Of a DNA stretch of 64,000 nucleotides, positions 25,705 to 34,098 are shown piece after piece. The stretch covers positions 50,074-114,073 of the forward strand of contig DKRV01000006.1 of assembly GCA_002472405.1 (NCBI GenBank). The letters are read 5' to 3'. A program made the translations under genes and the position numbers. This DNA is from Clostridiales bacterium UBA7273 (GTDB lineage: Bacteria > Bacillota > Clostridia > Oscillospirales > Oscillospiraceae). Below the pieces are notes generated by a model, which made no database searches, was not told where the DNA came from, and saw only the letters and a list, made by a program, of their open reading frames with translations. How positions within the stretch are numbered: position 1 is the stretch's first letter; the number at the start of each line of letters is the position of its first letter.

Positions 25705-26739
25705 TTAATCAAGCCGCTTTTCAAGCTCGCCGGCGAGCAGGCAGGCGGCCTCGGCAAGCTCGTGCGCGGTCTCGGTGTCCTTGGCGTTTGCCGCTATGCG
25801 CAGCTTTTTACAGCCAGAAAGCGGAGATATGCGCAGCTCGTAGCCGTCGCCCTTGAGGCGGAAGCCGTCCGAGTAGTCTGCGCCCAGCTCCAGAAATGCC
25901 GAGCTTATCCTGTCCATAAGCCGCGCACGGTCGGTGCAGCCGCAGTCGGCGTGCTCCATGCACTCGCACTCGGGATCCGAGCACTCGCCGGCCACGTCGG
26001 CCTCAAAGCCGCCGGCAAGCTCAATGTTCAGCTTACCGGACAGAGCGTCGGCGCAGCATTCGTAGTAGCTCTTCGGCGTGCCGATGTCGCACCAGTAGCC
26101 GTCGCACGGAACGCCCAGAAGCTTCTCTCCCTTGTCCAAAAGCCTCGGAAACAGATCCTTTGCAAAGTCAAATTCGGTATTCTTCGGAACAAGCTCCATT
26201 GCGCGCGGAGAGATGATGTATATGCCGGTGTTGACAAGGTTTGTCACAACGTGCCGCCAGTCGGGCTTTTCAATGAACGAGCGGATGAAGCCCTCGCGGT
26301 CGCACAGCGCAAGGCCGTAGCGCAGCGGCTCCGGCTCTGGGCACAGAGCTATCGTCGCGGCAGGGGAGTGCCTTTTGTGCTCGGCAATGAGCTTTGACAG
26401 GTCGATGTCGCACGCGGCGTCGCCGGATATGACGAGGAAATCCTCGCTGCCGTAGAAATCGGCGCAGTTTTTTACGCCGCCTGCCGTGCCGAGCGCATTT
26501 TGCTCGACTCTGTATTCGATGCCGACACCGAGCTTTTCTCCGCTGCCGAAGTAGTTTTTAATATCATCCGGGCGGTATTTGAGCGCTGCGCAGATATCTG
26601 TTATGCCGTGCCTGCGCAGCAGCAGAATGATGTGCTCCATCACCGGCCTGCCGCACAGCGGCACAAGCGGCTTCGGCATGTCGCCGGTTATGGGCTTGAG
26701 CCGCCGCCCTTCGCCGCCTGCCATGATAATTGCCTTCAT
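25705..26739 (-). CDS. Sugar-1-phosphate nucleotidyltransferase with Cys-rich linker and phosphohexomutase-like tail
   Basis: The N-terminal about 235 residues form a nucleotidyltransferase with the NTP loop MAGGEGRRLKPIT, MPKPLVPLCGRPVMEH and VISGDAACDID, which makes an NDP-sugar from a hexose-1-phosphate. In place of the usual beta-helix there is a short stretch with five cysteines (C253, C258, C260, C266, C268). The last about 70 residues resemble the C-terminal domain of phosphomannomutase/phosphoglucomutase (DGFRLKGDGYELRISPLSGCKKLRI), without the other mutase domains. ATG 26739 follows AGGAGGGAT; the longer frame has no family similarity. Fused guanylyltransferase-mutase proteins exist, and this looks like a reduced version. 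Confidence 0.83.
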   Translation of the reverse strand: MKAIIMAGGEGRRLKPITGDMPKPLVPLCGRPVMEHIILLLRRHGITDICAALKYRPDDIKNYFGSGEKLGVGIEYRVEQNALGTAGGVKNCADFYGSEDFLVISGDAACDIDLSKLIAEHKRHSPAATIALCPEPEPLRYGLALCDREGFIRSFIEKPDWRHVVTNLVNTGIYIISPRAMELVPKNTEFDFAKDLFPRLLDKGEKLLGVPCDGYWCDIGTPKSYYECCADALSGKLNIELAGGFEADVAGECSDPECECMEHADCGCTDRARLMDRISSAFLELGADYSDGFRLKGDGYELRISPLSGCKKLRIAANAKDTETAHELAEAACLLAGELEKRLD

Positions 26740-26799
26740 AAGCCATCCCTCCTGAAATCTATTGTTGCCGCCGCGGCATGATATATTCAAAGAAAAGTC

Positions 26800-26828
26800 T
26801 TGACTTTAGCGGAAAAGTGAATTATAAT
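26800..26828 (+). promoter_or_regulatory. Promoter of tRNA-Ser
   Basis: TTGACT (26800-26805), a 17-bp spacer, TATAAT (26823-26828), 35 bases upstream of the mature tRNA. Confidence 0.85.
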
Positions 26829-26863
26829 ACACAAGCTGAACATTTGAATATTGTTTTGTACTC

Positions 26864-26956
26864 GGAGAAGTCGCGTAGTCCGGCCGAGCGCGCACGATTG
26901 GAAATCGTGTAACACCCATAAGGTGTTCGAGGGTTCAAATCCCTCCTTCTCCGCCA
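26864..26956 (+). tRNA. tRNA-Ser (anticodon GGA)
   Basis: The acceptor stem GGAGAAG/CTTCTCC closes a class II tRNA with a long variable arm (ACACCCATAAGGTGT). The anticodon loop TTGGAAA (26898-26904) has GGA at 26900-26902, reading UCC and UCU. The T-arm is GAGGGTTCAAATCCCTC. The 3' end GCCA is encoded. Confidence 0.95.
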
Positions 26957-26999
26957 AAAGTCCACCGTAATTTTGATAGAATTACGGTGGACTTTTTAA
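26957..26999 (+). terminator. Terminator after tRNA-Ser
   Basis: A 16-bp stem AAGTCCACCGTAATT.../...AATTACGGTGGACTT followed by TTT. Confidence 0.9.
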
Positions 27000-27143
27000 T
27001 ATCAGTTTATCTCAAAAATACTATGATTTCATATTCATGAAAAAATACATCTCGATTTTTTAGACATATGAACACTTTGGCTTTTTATTCTGATATAATA
27101 TCTATGTTTAAGCGATTAAACAGATAGAAAGGAGGGCGTTTCT

Positions 27144-27511
27144 ATGAAAGAGCCTGCCGTGCTGCCTTTGTGTGAAGAGGCGAAAAATTAGAAGCAGAGT
27201 TCAAAAGCTGTCAGAAATTACTCACAGCAGTCGGAGATGAGAATCGGCAGCAATTGCTGTGCGTAATGCTGAGCTGCCCGATAGAAGGTGCCCGTGTAAC
27301 GGCACTTACCAGGATGACGCATCTTTCCCGCCCCGCGGTATCGCATCATATGCAGATACTGAAAGATGCAGGACTTGTGAAATCGCGCAAAGAGGGAACC
27401 TTTGTCTACTATTATCTTGACCCTGACGAAAATCAAATCGGTCTACTTGCGTCGCTTGTGGGGAGATTGGCAAAAATCATTACTCAGCTTCCAGACAGAA
27501 GTGAAATATGA
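27144..27511 (+). pseudogene. ArsR-family regulator broken by a one-base frameshift
   Basis: A ribosome site AAAGGAGGG precedes ATG 27144, which opens MKEPAVLPLCEEA and then runs into TAG at 27189. From about 27182, a second frame reads EKLEAEFKSCQKLLTAVGDENRQQLL and continues through a winged helix with SRPAVSHHMQILKDAGLVKSRKEGTFVYYYL. Adding one base at GCGAAAAATTA restores one 122-codon ArsR gene. Either it is a pseudogene or there is a sequencing error in the A-run. A TTG at 27254 could give a truncated winged-helix protein. The neighbouring nitroreductase may have been its target. Confidence 0.85.
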
Positions 27512-27562
27512 ATTTCTCATACTACTTGTGTAATGCAAAATCAAATAAAGAGGTAATGATCT

Positions 27563-28273
27563 ATGCGAGAAGCGATTGAAAAAAGAGTTTCGCGCCGTAA
27601 TTTTACGGGCGAACAACTGGGCGCAAGCCAAGTGGAAACAATACAAAAGATGGTTGCTGCCGCTAATGAAAAATCCGGGCTAAGCATTGAATTTGTAGAG
27701 GATGGCAGTATCGCCTTTTCCAATGTAAGAACGACCTATGGCATATTCAGCAAAGTGCAGGCGATGCTGCTTATGAAAGGTAAAGCGGATATGGCCGATT
27801 TCCGTGAAAAGATCGGCTACTATGGCGAAAGTCTGCTGCTGGATATTGTGGATATGGGCTTAGGCACTTGCTGGGTAGGCGGGACTTTTGACCGGGACGC
27901 CTTCGCACACGCGGAAGGAGAAGCAATTCCGGATGTGATTCTCATTGGGAATATCGGAAAGCCCGGACTGAAGGACAGACTGATGATGCAGGTCAACCAC
28001 CGCAACAGAAAGCCGACGGAGGTGCGTATCACATCCGATGAGCCGATGCCGGACTGGATCAAAAGTGGCATGGAGGCAGTAATTGCCGCACCAAGCGCGA
28101 TGAATAAGCAGAAACCGCTTTTTGCATACAGCGAAGGTATTTTAACTGCGACTGTTCCAAATGATTACAGAGCCGATCTGACCGATCTCGGGATCGCAAA
28201 GCTCCATTTTGAAATTGGAGCAAACAATGGCGGACATTTTGAATTTGGAAACGGAAAACCGTATTTGATGTAG
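27563..28273 (+). CDS. Nitroreductase-family flavoprotein (TM1586-like)
   Basis: A 236-aa FMN-dependent nitroreductase fold protein: an RVSRRNFTGEQL N-terminal motif, GYYGESLLLDIVDMGLGTCWVGGTFDRDAF in the middle and an APSAMNKQKPLFAY segment near residue 172. It belongs to the longer subfamily with duplicated half-domains rather than the classical 170-200-aa enzymes. It probably reduces nitro or quinone-like compounds with NAD(P)H. ArsR-like gene upstream; two hairpins downstream. Confidence 0.85.
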   Translation: MREAIEKRVSRRNFTGEQLGASQVETIQKMVAAANEKSGLSIEFVEDGSIAFSNVRTTYGIFSKVQAMLLMKGKADMADFREKIGYYGESLLLDIVDMGLGTCWVGGTFDRDAFAHAEGEAIPDVILIGNIGKPGLKDRLMMQVNHRNRKPTEVRITSDEPMPDWIKSGMEAVIAAPSAMNKQKPLFAYSEGILTATVPNDYRADLTDLGIAKLHFEIGANNGGHFEFGNGKPYLM

Positions 28274-28427
28274 AAACATAAATTTCAGATTGATGCAATG
28301 TTTCAAGACGGAAATGTGCTCCAAGATAATACTGCACTACCTTAAATCAAGAACTACACCCCCCTCTGAACCGAAATTGTCCACCCCCTTAAAGGGTTTC
28401 TATTAAAGCCACAGTTCTTTCCATAAT

Positions 28428-28455
28428 AAAGCCTTTGTCTTTTGACAAGGGCTTT
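28428..28455 (+). terminator. Hairpin downstream of the nitroreductase
   Basis: AAAGCCTTTGTC, loop TTTT, GACAAGGGCTTT. The T-run is weak. Confidence 0.6.
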
Positions 28456-28486
28456 GTTCATTTCAATGGATACGCCCGGTTTCAGA

Positions 28487-28512
28487 CTCTGCCGTGCGGC
28501 AGAGCATTTTTT
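28487..28512 (+). terminator. Terminator-type hairpin
   Basis: CTCTGCC, loop GTGC, GGCAGAG, then CATTTTTT. The surrounding 28274-28632 contains no gene I can support. Confidence 0.8.
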
Positions 28513-28632
28513 ATGCTGGGTTTGTTGCGATTTTCACAAAAATTTGGGCTCAATTTGTCTATGTTGATGAAAATTGATAATTTTTAAATTAGGGTATTGC
28601 TTTCAACTTTGGTCGAAGGTTTATGGTTTAGC

Positions 28633-28909
28633 TACCTTCGATTGACAAGAGAACACACGCCTGACAGCGTCCCTTTTCGGCGCTTTCCGACTTTTTCTCT
28701 TTGGTGGGCGTCAGCCCACCTGCATCGAAGAAAACCGAAAATCACCGAAAATTGCCTGCTGACAGGTGCTTCGCAGTTTTGACAGAGCTCAAATGTGTCC
28801 GAGCAAGACGAAGTCCGCAGCGCATACCGGCGTATTCGCAAAGGCTTCAACGCAGCATGGGCACATTTGAGCCTGCCAGAACCGTATGTGCTCTTGTCAA
28901 TCGAAGGTA
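28633..28909. mobile_element. MITE-like element with terminal inverted repeats
   Basis: The left end TACCTTCGATTGACAAGAG (28633-28651) is repeated exactly, inverted, at 28891-28909, bounding about 277 bp. Inside are a second inverted pair (CTCAAATGTG near 28790 and CACATTTGAG near 28863) and a compact GGTGGGC/GCCCACC hairpin (28702-28719). Short frames run outward through the ends, both ending LVNRR, but no transposase is encoded. No clear target-site duplication was found. The element ends 34 bases before the next gene. Confidence 0.65.
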
Positions 28910-28943
28910 ACAAAAGCAAATTAAATTTCAGGAGGCTAAGAAA

Positions 28944-30140
28944 ATGATCCATAATTGCGAATATCTTTCCCCGACAAGACGTGTTATCGGCTCGGATGCG
29001 CTTGACAAGGTCGGCCCGAAGCTCAAAGAGGACGGCGCACATAAGGTGCTCATCCACTATGGCGGCGGCGACTATCTCTTCCATGGCCTGCTCGACAGAG
29101 TGAAGAAGAGCCTTTCAGACTCAGGCCTTGAATATGTTGATTTTCCCGGCGTGAAGCCAAACCCCAGACTTAGCAAAGCGCTCGAGGGTGCGCAGTTTGC
29201 AAAGGACAACGGCGTTGACTACATCCTCTCCGTCGGCGGCGGCTCGGCTGTCGATTCCGCGAAGGCGATAAGCCTCGGTATGTCCTACGAGGGAGACCTG
29301 TGGAATCTATGGAAAAAGGCGGACACCCTTGCGCCCGGCGTTGTTCTTACACCTGTTTCCGGTGTTGTTGTTTACCCCGCGACCGGCGCCGAAGCCGGTT
29401 CCTCATCTGTCATCCTCAATGAGGAGACGCACGAGAAGTTTTGGGAGTGGGACGAGCGTTTGTTCCCGCGCTTCTGCTTCATGGATCCGCAGTACACCAT
29501 GACGCTTCCGCGTCATCTGCTGACAAACGGTATCGGCGATATAATGTCGCACTTCACGGATAATTACCTCACCGATGACGCACACTTCGGTATCTTTGAT
29601 AATCTGCTCGAGACCACACTGCATTATCTTCAGGCCGAGCTTTCGCACATCATTCTTGACCCGGAGCGCGATAATCTCGCAGACCGCACCGAACTTATGG
29701 CAGTTGCGAGTATGGGCTGTGACGATTCGATAAACTGGGGCTTGAACCACGAGAAGGCCTCCCACCAGATAGCTCATCCAATCGGAGGACTTTATGACAC
29801 CATCCATGGCTCGACACTGAGCATCATTTATCCTCAGTGGCTCAGATACATTTACAAGTACAATCCTGCGCGCTTTGCCCGCTGGGCGGAGAAGGTATGG
29901 GATGTTGAGCCCAAGGAAGATCCTCTCGAGACCGCTGTCGAGGGAATCGACCGTCTGACCGATTGGCTCAAGTGGCTCGGTCTGCCCGTTAAGTTCTCCG
30001 ACGCGGGACTGCATCCGACCGATGAAGAGATAGACTTCATGGCAGAGCGCGCCGCAACGGCCTTCTGCACCGACTTCATCGGCGCAAACCGCAAGCTGTA
30101 CAAGGAAGACATTGTACAGATCTACAAAGATTCGCTTTAA
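28944..30140 (+). CDS. Iron-containing alcohol dehydrogenase (butanol dehydrogenase type)
   Basis: A 398-aa group III Fe-ADH, interconverting alcohols and aldehydes with NAD(P)H. It shows the nucleotide-binding SVGGGSAVDSAKAIS (about 95), the conserved TGAEAGSSSVI, and metal ligands in NGIGDIMSHFTDNYL (Asp and His) and NHEKASHQIAHPIGGLYDTIHG (two His). It resembles YugJ/BdhA. The ribosome site TCAGGAGGC is strong. It is the first gene of the accessory redox island. A promoter could lie in the MITE-like element just upstream. Confidence 0.92.
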   Translation: MIHNCEYLSPTRRVIGSDALDKVGPKLKEDGAHKVLIHYGGGDYLFHGLLDRVKKSLSDSGLEYVDFPGVKPNPRLSKALEGAQFAKDNGVDYILSVGGGSAVDSAKAISLGMSYEGDLWNLWKKADTLAPGVVLTPVSGVVVYPATGAEAGSSSVILNEETHEKFWEWDERLFPRFCFMDPQYTMTLPRHLLTNGIGDIMSHFTDNYLTDDAHFGIFDNLLETTLHYLQAELSHIILDPERDNLADRTELMAVASMGCDDSINWGLNHEKASHQIAHPIGGLYDTIHGSTLSIIYPQWLRYIYKYNPARFARWAEKVWDVEPKEDPLETAVEGIDRLTDWLKWLGLPVKFSDAGLHPTDEEIDFMAERAATAFCTDFIGANRKLYKEDIVQIYKDSL

Positions 30141-30228
30141 TTCTCCTCCCCCTTCCTTCTTTATGTCGGGCTCTCCAAAAAAGCTCCCGGTGCCGTATAA
30201 GCGGCTCCGGGAGCGGAGAGTTCCAAGT

Positions 30229-30732
30229 TTATTTGCCGGCGGCTGCATTCGCTTCGCGCGCTTCCAGCTCGCTGACATAGGTCGGGTGAAATCCGCCGAT
30301 GCGCTGCAGGGTTTCCTGCACTACAGGCGGCATCTGATCACGGGGGATGTTAACAACGTCATCTAATGACCCGATATCTATCGCTGCGTCATAGACCCAG
30401 CATTTGAATTCCATGAACGACTGTGCGGCCTTGAGAGCATCTATCTGCTTGTTTATTCTGCGCAGGCTTTCATAGACTATCTCGCGGCGTTCACGCAGGG
30501 TGGAGTCGCCCTGGATGTAATAGCGTATATACCGCTGCATATCTTCGATGCTCATGCCCGCTTCCTTGAGATAGTTGAGAAAGTTCAGCCAGTTTATATC
30601 AAGGTGGTCGAAAATGCGGTAGCCGGGGCCGCTGCGGACACCGAAGGGCAGAAGACCCTTCTTATCCCAGAATCGTATAGTGGTCTGCGGGATACCGACT
30701 ATTTTAGAAACTTCACTTATTGAATATGTCAT
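30229..30732 (-). CDS. MerR-family transcriptional regulator
   Basis: A 167-aa protein whose N-terminal winged helix reads YSISEVSKIVGIPQTTIRFWDKKGLLPFGVRSGPGYRIF, the MerR signature, followed by a coiled coil (RERREIVYESLRRINKQIDALKAAQSFM) and an acidic C-terminal tail of about 60 residues as effector or unknown part. ATG 30732 is preferred over an upstream in-frame start because AGGAAG lies before it. It diverges from the enoate reductase gene over 53 bp, the usual position for a MerR regulator of that gene. Confidence 0.9.
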   Translation of the reverse strand: MTYSISEVSKIVGIPQTTIRFWDKKGLLPFGVRSGPGYRIFDHLDINWLNFLNYLKEAGMSIEDMQRYIRYYIQGDSTLRERREIVYESLRRINKQIDALKAAQSFMEFKCWVYDAAIDIGSLDDVVNIPRDQMPPVVQETLQRIGGFHPTYVSELEAREANAAAGK

Positions 30733-30785
30733 TATCAGATCTTCCTTTCGTTGATTGATCGGCAAAGAATATTAGGAGAAAACAA

Positions 30786-32783
30786 ATGTCAAGAGAATTT
30801 GAACATCTTTTTACACCGTTTAATATCGGTAAGCTCACTGTTAAGAACAGATTTGCCGTTTCGGCCATGTATCTGTATGAGGCCGGTGCACGCGGCGAGT
30901 TCACGAACAGCGCCATAAATTATTATGTAGAGCGCGCAAAAGGCGGCTTCGGCCTTATAAGCACGGGTACCATGCTCTGTGATACCGAGATCGACCCCTA
31001 CAATATAATTTCCGACTTCAGCCCCAATGCAAACCCCTACACATGGATATGCTCTGCCCGAGCAATGACCGACCGCGTTCACGCTTACGACTGCAAAATG
31101 CTCGCGCAGATAGCGATGGGCAACGGACGCAACGGCGTTGGGCTCAAGTCCGTTTCCGAGGTCGCATCGTTCTGGGATCCCAGCGTAAAAACCGGAGCAT
31201 ATACCCGCGATGAGATAAAGCGCAAGATCGACCAGTTTATTAAGGCTGCCGTCAACGCCAAAAAGGGCGGCTTCGATGGTATCGAAGTCCATGCCATGCA
31301 CTGGGGCTATCTTCTTGACCAGTTCGCAATGAGCATTACAAATCACCGCACCGACGAGTACGGCGGCTCACTCGAGAATCGTCTGCGTGCAAGCCGCGAG
31401 ATCCTCGACGGCGTTAAAGCTGAGTGCGGATCGGATTACCCTGTGATCATGAAGATGGGTCTCAAAAGCTATATGACCGGACTCGGCTACGGTCAGGGCA
31501 GCCTTGACGGTGAGGATGAAAAGGGCAGAACGCTTGAAGAGTCCATCGAGATAGCAAAGCTTCTCGAAAGCTACGGCTACGACGGCATTACATGCAATGT
31601 CGGCAACTACGAATCGATGTTCTATGCCTGCGCACCTATGTATGTCAACAATGGCTTCGTACTGCCGTTTTCGACCGAGGTCAAGAAGCATGTTAATATT
31701 CCCATCCTTGTTGCCGGCAGAATGAATGATCCCTACCAGTCCGAGAAGGCGATAGCCGAAGGCATGGCCGACTGCGTTGTAATGGCTCGCCAGTCTCTGG
31801 CTGATCCCCACTATCCCAAGAAGCTCGAGATGGGCAAGCCCAAAGAGATACGCCCCTGCATCTCCTGCAATGAGGCCTGTGTAGGACGTCTTTACAGTGT
31901 TGGCTGCGCGGCAGGCTGTGCGGTGAACCCCTCCGCGATGCACGAGCTTGAGTACAGCATGGCTAAAACCATGGAGCCGAAGAAAGTTATGGTAGTCGGC
32001 GGCGGTGTCGGCGGCATGGAAGCCGCTCGCGTTGCAAAAGAGCGCGGTCACGATGTGGAGCTTTACGAGCGCGATAATGTCCTCAGCGGCAACCAGATAG
32101 CTGCCGGTATGCACGACTTCAAGCAGGATATACGCCGCCTGAATGAGTGGTACCACAGGCAGATAGATGAGCTCGAGATCCCGGTGCACTTTAACTGCGA
32201 TGTAACTCCGGAGTTTATAAAAGAAAAGCATCCCGACGCCGTCATACTTGCTGTCGGCGGAACGGCGCTCATGCCCAAGTCGATCCCCGGCATAGATCAT
32301 CCCAAATCCGTCTGCTGCACCGATGCTCTGCTTGGCAAGCGTGAAGTGGGCGACACGGTCGTCATCGTCGGTGGCGGCATGGTCGGCTGTGAGATAGCGC
32401 TCGACTACGCCATGAAGGGCAAGAAGGTCTCCATAGTCGAGGCTTTGCCGGATATCATCTCCGCAGGCGGCGGAGCGCCGTGGATGAATGCCATGTATAT
32501 GAAAAAAGCCCTTGAAAAATACAAGGTCGATATCTACACGAGCAGCAAGCTTGCGTCGATCGACGACGAGGGCGCGCACATAGTCGCGGCAGACGACGAG
32601 ACAAAGAGCAGTACTCTTGCGGCGGACTCCGTTGTCGTGGCTATCGGCTTCAGGCCCAACCCCTCTATGGCCAAGGATCTTATCGGCGAGGGCATGGAGG
32701 TATACGAGGTCAAGCATGCAAACGGCATAGGTAATGTCATGGGTGCGGTATGGAGTGCCTATGAGATAGCCCGTTCCCTTTAA
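30786..32783 (+). CDS. Old-yellow-enzyme-type enoate reductase (FadH/BaiCD-like)
   Basis: A 665-aa three-part flavoenzyme: an FMN TIM-barrel (about 1-350, PFNIGKLTVKNRF, IEVHAMHWGYLLDQFAMSITNHRTDEYGGS), a 4Fe-4S motif (CISCNEAC-x12-C from about residue 357) and an FAD/NAD(P)H domain (VMVVGGGVGGMEAARVAKERGH, then VVIVGGGMVGCEIALDYA). Relatives include 2,4-dienoyl-CoA reductase, 2-enoate reductase and the bile-acid enzymes BaiCD/BaiH, all reducing C=C bonds conjugated to a carbonyl. The substrate is not readable. It diverges from a MerR gene and sits among alcohol and aldehyde reductases. Confidence 0.9.
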   Translation: MSREFEHLFTPFNIGKLTVKNRFAVSAMYLYEAGARGEFTNSAINYYVERAKGGFGLISTGTMLCDTEIDPYNIISDFSPNANPYTWICSARAMTDRVHAYDCKMLAQIAMGNGRNGVGLKSVSEVASFWDPSVKTGAYTRDEIKRKIDQFIKAAVNAKKGGFDGIEVHAMHWGYLLDQFAMSITNHRTDEYGGSLENRLRASREILDGVKAECGSDYPVIMKMGLKSYMTGLGYGQGSLDGEDEKGRTLEESIEIAKLLESYGYDGITCNVGNYESMFYACAPMYVNNGFVLPFSTEVKKHVNIPILVAGRMNDPYQSEKAIAEGMADCVVMARQSLADPHYPKKLEMGKPKEIRPCISCNEACVGRLYSVGCAAGCAVNPSAMHELEYSMAKTMEPKKVMVVGGGVGGMEAARVAKERGHDVELYERDNVLSGNQIAAGMHDFKQDIRRLNEWYHRQIDELEIPVHFNCDVTPEFIKEKHPDAVILAVGGTALMPKSIPGIDHPKSVCCTDALLGKREVGDTVVIVGGGMVGCEIALDYAMKGKKVSIVEALPDIISAGGGAPWMNAMYMKKALEKYKVDIYTSSKLASIDDEGAHIVAADDETKSSTLAADSVVVAIGFRPNPSMAKDLIGEGMEVYEVKHANGIGNVMGAVWSAYEIARSL

Positions 32784-32791
32784 ATGTTCAA

Positions 32792-32826
32792 AGGAAAGGG
32801 AGACGAATTTCTCGACTCCCTTTCCT
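32792..32826. terminator. Hairpin between convergent enoate reductase and aldo/keto reductase genes
   Basis: AGGAAAGGGAG pairs with CTCCCTTTCCT. The flanking T-run is weak on both strands. Confidence 0.7.
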
Positions 32827-32833
32827 GAAAAAA

Positions 32834-33700
32834 TCAGTCGTAGTACGGCCAGGTCGTTGCGATCTCAACGGTTTCGGGAGCCTGCGAATGGAATATGAGG
32901 TTCTGACCTCTGTCCATGGAATGGAGCTTTTCCATATCCTCATCGCTCAGCTCAAAGTCGAAGATATCGAGGTTCGCTTTCATGCGCTCAACGTGGTTAG
33001 ATTTCGGAACAACGCCGATCCCGCGCTGGAGCATGTAGCGCAGAGCGACCTGACGGGTGGACTTGCCGTACTTTTCGGCGACCTCGATAACTCTCGGATC
33101 GCTGAACATCTCGTTTGCAATGCCCTGCCCGAAGGGTGCGTATGCCTGGTGCGCAACTCCGTATTTATCCATCCATTTGCGAAGATCGAACTGCTGGCAA
33201 AGCAGATTGGTCTCGATCTGGTTGACGGCGGGGACGACCTTATTATAAGTGATGAGGTCGACCAGCTGGCTCGCGGCGAAGTTTGAAACGCCTATAGCGC
33301 GGATCTTTCCCTCGGCGTACAGTTCCTCAAGCGTGCGCCATGCGCCGTAAACATTGCCGAACGGCCAGTGCAGCAGAACAAGGTCGAGATAATCGAGGCC
33401 CAGACGTTCAAGAGAGGTCATAACGGACTTTCTGACCTGCTCGGGTTCAAACTGAGTAAACCAGACCTTAGAGGTAACAAAAAGATCCTCGCGCTTGATA
33501 CCGCTGCGCTTGATGCCCTCTCCGACATACAGCTCGTTGCCGTAAGCCGGGGCGGCGTCAATGAGGTGATAGCCGACATTGATGGCGTTGCAGACGGTTT
33601 CCGCGCAGACCTCCGGATCAGTTATCTGATAAGTGCCGAAGCCTATCATGGGCATTTCAACGCCGTTGTTGAGGGTTATAGTTTTTTTGACCATTTTCAT
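32834..33700 (-). CDS. Aldo/keto reductase
   Basis: A 288-aa NAD(P)H-dependent TIM-barrel reductase. Catalytic residues fit the family: Asp in LIDAAPAYGNE, Tyr in the same segment, Lys in TSKVWF and His in LVLLHWPFGN. The IGVSNFAASQL and VVPKSNHVERMKANLDIFDFELS segments are typical. It reduces aldehydes or ketones to alcohols. ATG 33700 follows AAAGGAG; an ATG two codons later is an alternative. It diverges from the zinc alcohol dehydrogenase, and a -24/-12 promoter lies 58 bases upstream. Confidence 0.92.
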   Translation of the reverse strand: MKMVKKTITLNNGVEMPMIGFGTYQITDPEVCAETVCNAINVGYHLIDAAPAYGNELYVGEGIKRSGIKREDLFVTSKVWFTQFEPEQVRKSVMTSLERLGLDYLDLVLLHWPFGNVYGAWRTLEELYAEGKIRAIGVSNFAASQLVDLITYNKVVPAVNQIETNLLCQQFDLRKWMDKYGVAHQAYAPFGQGIANEMFSDPRVIEVAEKYGKSTRQVALRYMLQRGIGVVPKSNHVERMKANLDIFDFELSDEDMEKLHSMDRGQNLIFHSQAPETVEIATTWPYYD

Positions 33701-33757
33701 GAATCTCCTTTTTATAATTTCGGTTTCCCGTTATTGCGGGTCCCTGTAAATTAATAA

Positions 33758-33773
33758 AGCAAATATCGTGCCA
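33758..33773 (-). promoter_or_regulatory. Sigma-54 (-24/-12) promoter of the aldo/keto reductase gene
   Basis: On the minus strand TGGCACGATATTTGCT, matching the TGGCAC-N5-TTGC consensus at every conserved base, with GG and GC correctly spaced. It points at the aldo/keto reductase gene. Confidence 0.88.
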
Positions 33774-33846
33774 AGTCGCAAAACGGCAAAATTCAAGAGT
33801 TTATGCGGCTTTATGGCGAAGAATGATTGCAAATTAACAAACAAAG

Positions 33847-33874
33847 TTGCAAAAATGCAATTGCAGCCCTGCAA
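33847..33874. promoter_or_regulatory. Two adjacent 14-bp palindromes, probable activator-binding (UAS) sites
   Basis: TTGCA-AAAA-TGCAA (33847-33860) is followed without a gap by TTGCA-GCCC-TGCAA (33861-33874). Both have perfect 5-bp arms and a 4-bp centre. They lie about 75 bp from the minus-strand sigma-54 promoter and 130 bp from the plus-strand one, the usual distance for an enhancer-type activator site. Confidence 0.75.
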
Positions 33875-33918
33875 TATGCCGAGGTGATCGATTTAGATGA
33901 GGCATTATTATTTTTCTC

Positions 33919-33947
33919 CTGAATCGTGAAAAAAGCCACGAATTCAG
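33919..33947. repeat. Inverted repeat in the divergent control region
   Basis: CTGAATCGTG and CACGAATTCAG are inverted copies with one extra base, separated by 8 bases. It could be a further regulator site or a DNA-bending region. Confidence 0.5.
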
Positions 33948-34003
33948 CGTTTTGCGCAGGCAAATGCTTTGCACGGCACGGTTTTGTAAAATGAAAAACG
34001 ACT

Positions 34004-34019
34004 TGGCACGATTTTTGCT
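34004..34019 (+). promoter_or_regulatory. Sigma-54 (-24/-12) promoter of the zinc alcohol dehydrogenase gene
   Basis: TGGCACGATTTTTGCT, a full match to TGGCAC-N5-TTGC. It differs from the divergent promoter at only one position, and similarity continues outward on both sides (GACTTGGCACG). Confidence 0.9.
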
Positions 34020-34098
34020 TGTTTATTAATTGACGAATTAAAACGGACGCCTGCGGCGTTCGGAATAAATACGAATCTGAAAAGGAGAGAGATCGTTT

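Noticed and set aside
28855..28880. Possible sigma-54 promoter (GGGCACATTTGAGC) ahead of the iron alcohol dehydrogenase
   Set aside because: It lacks the TTGC element and is one arm of the inverted repeat inside the MITE-like element.
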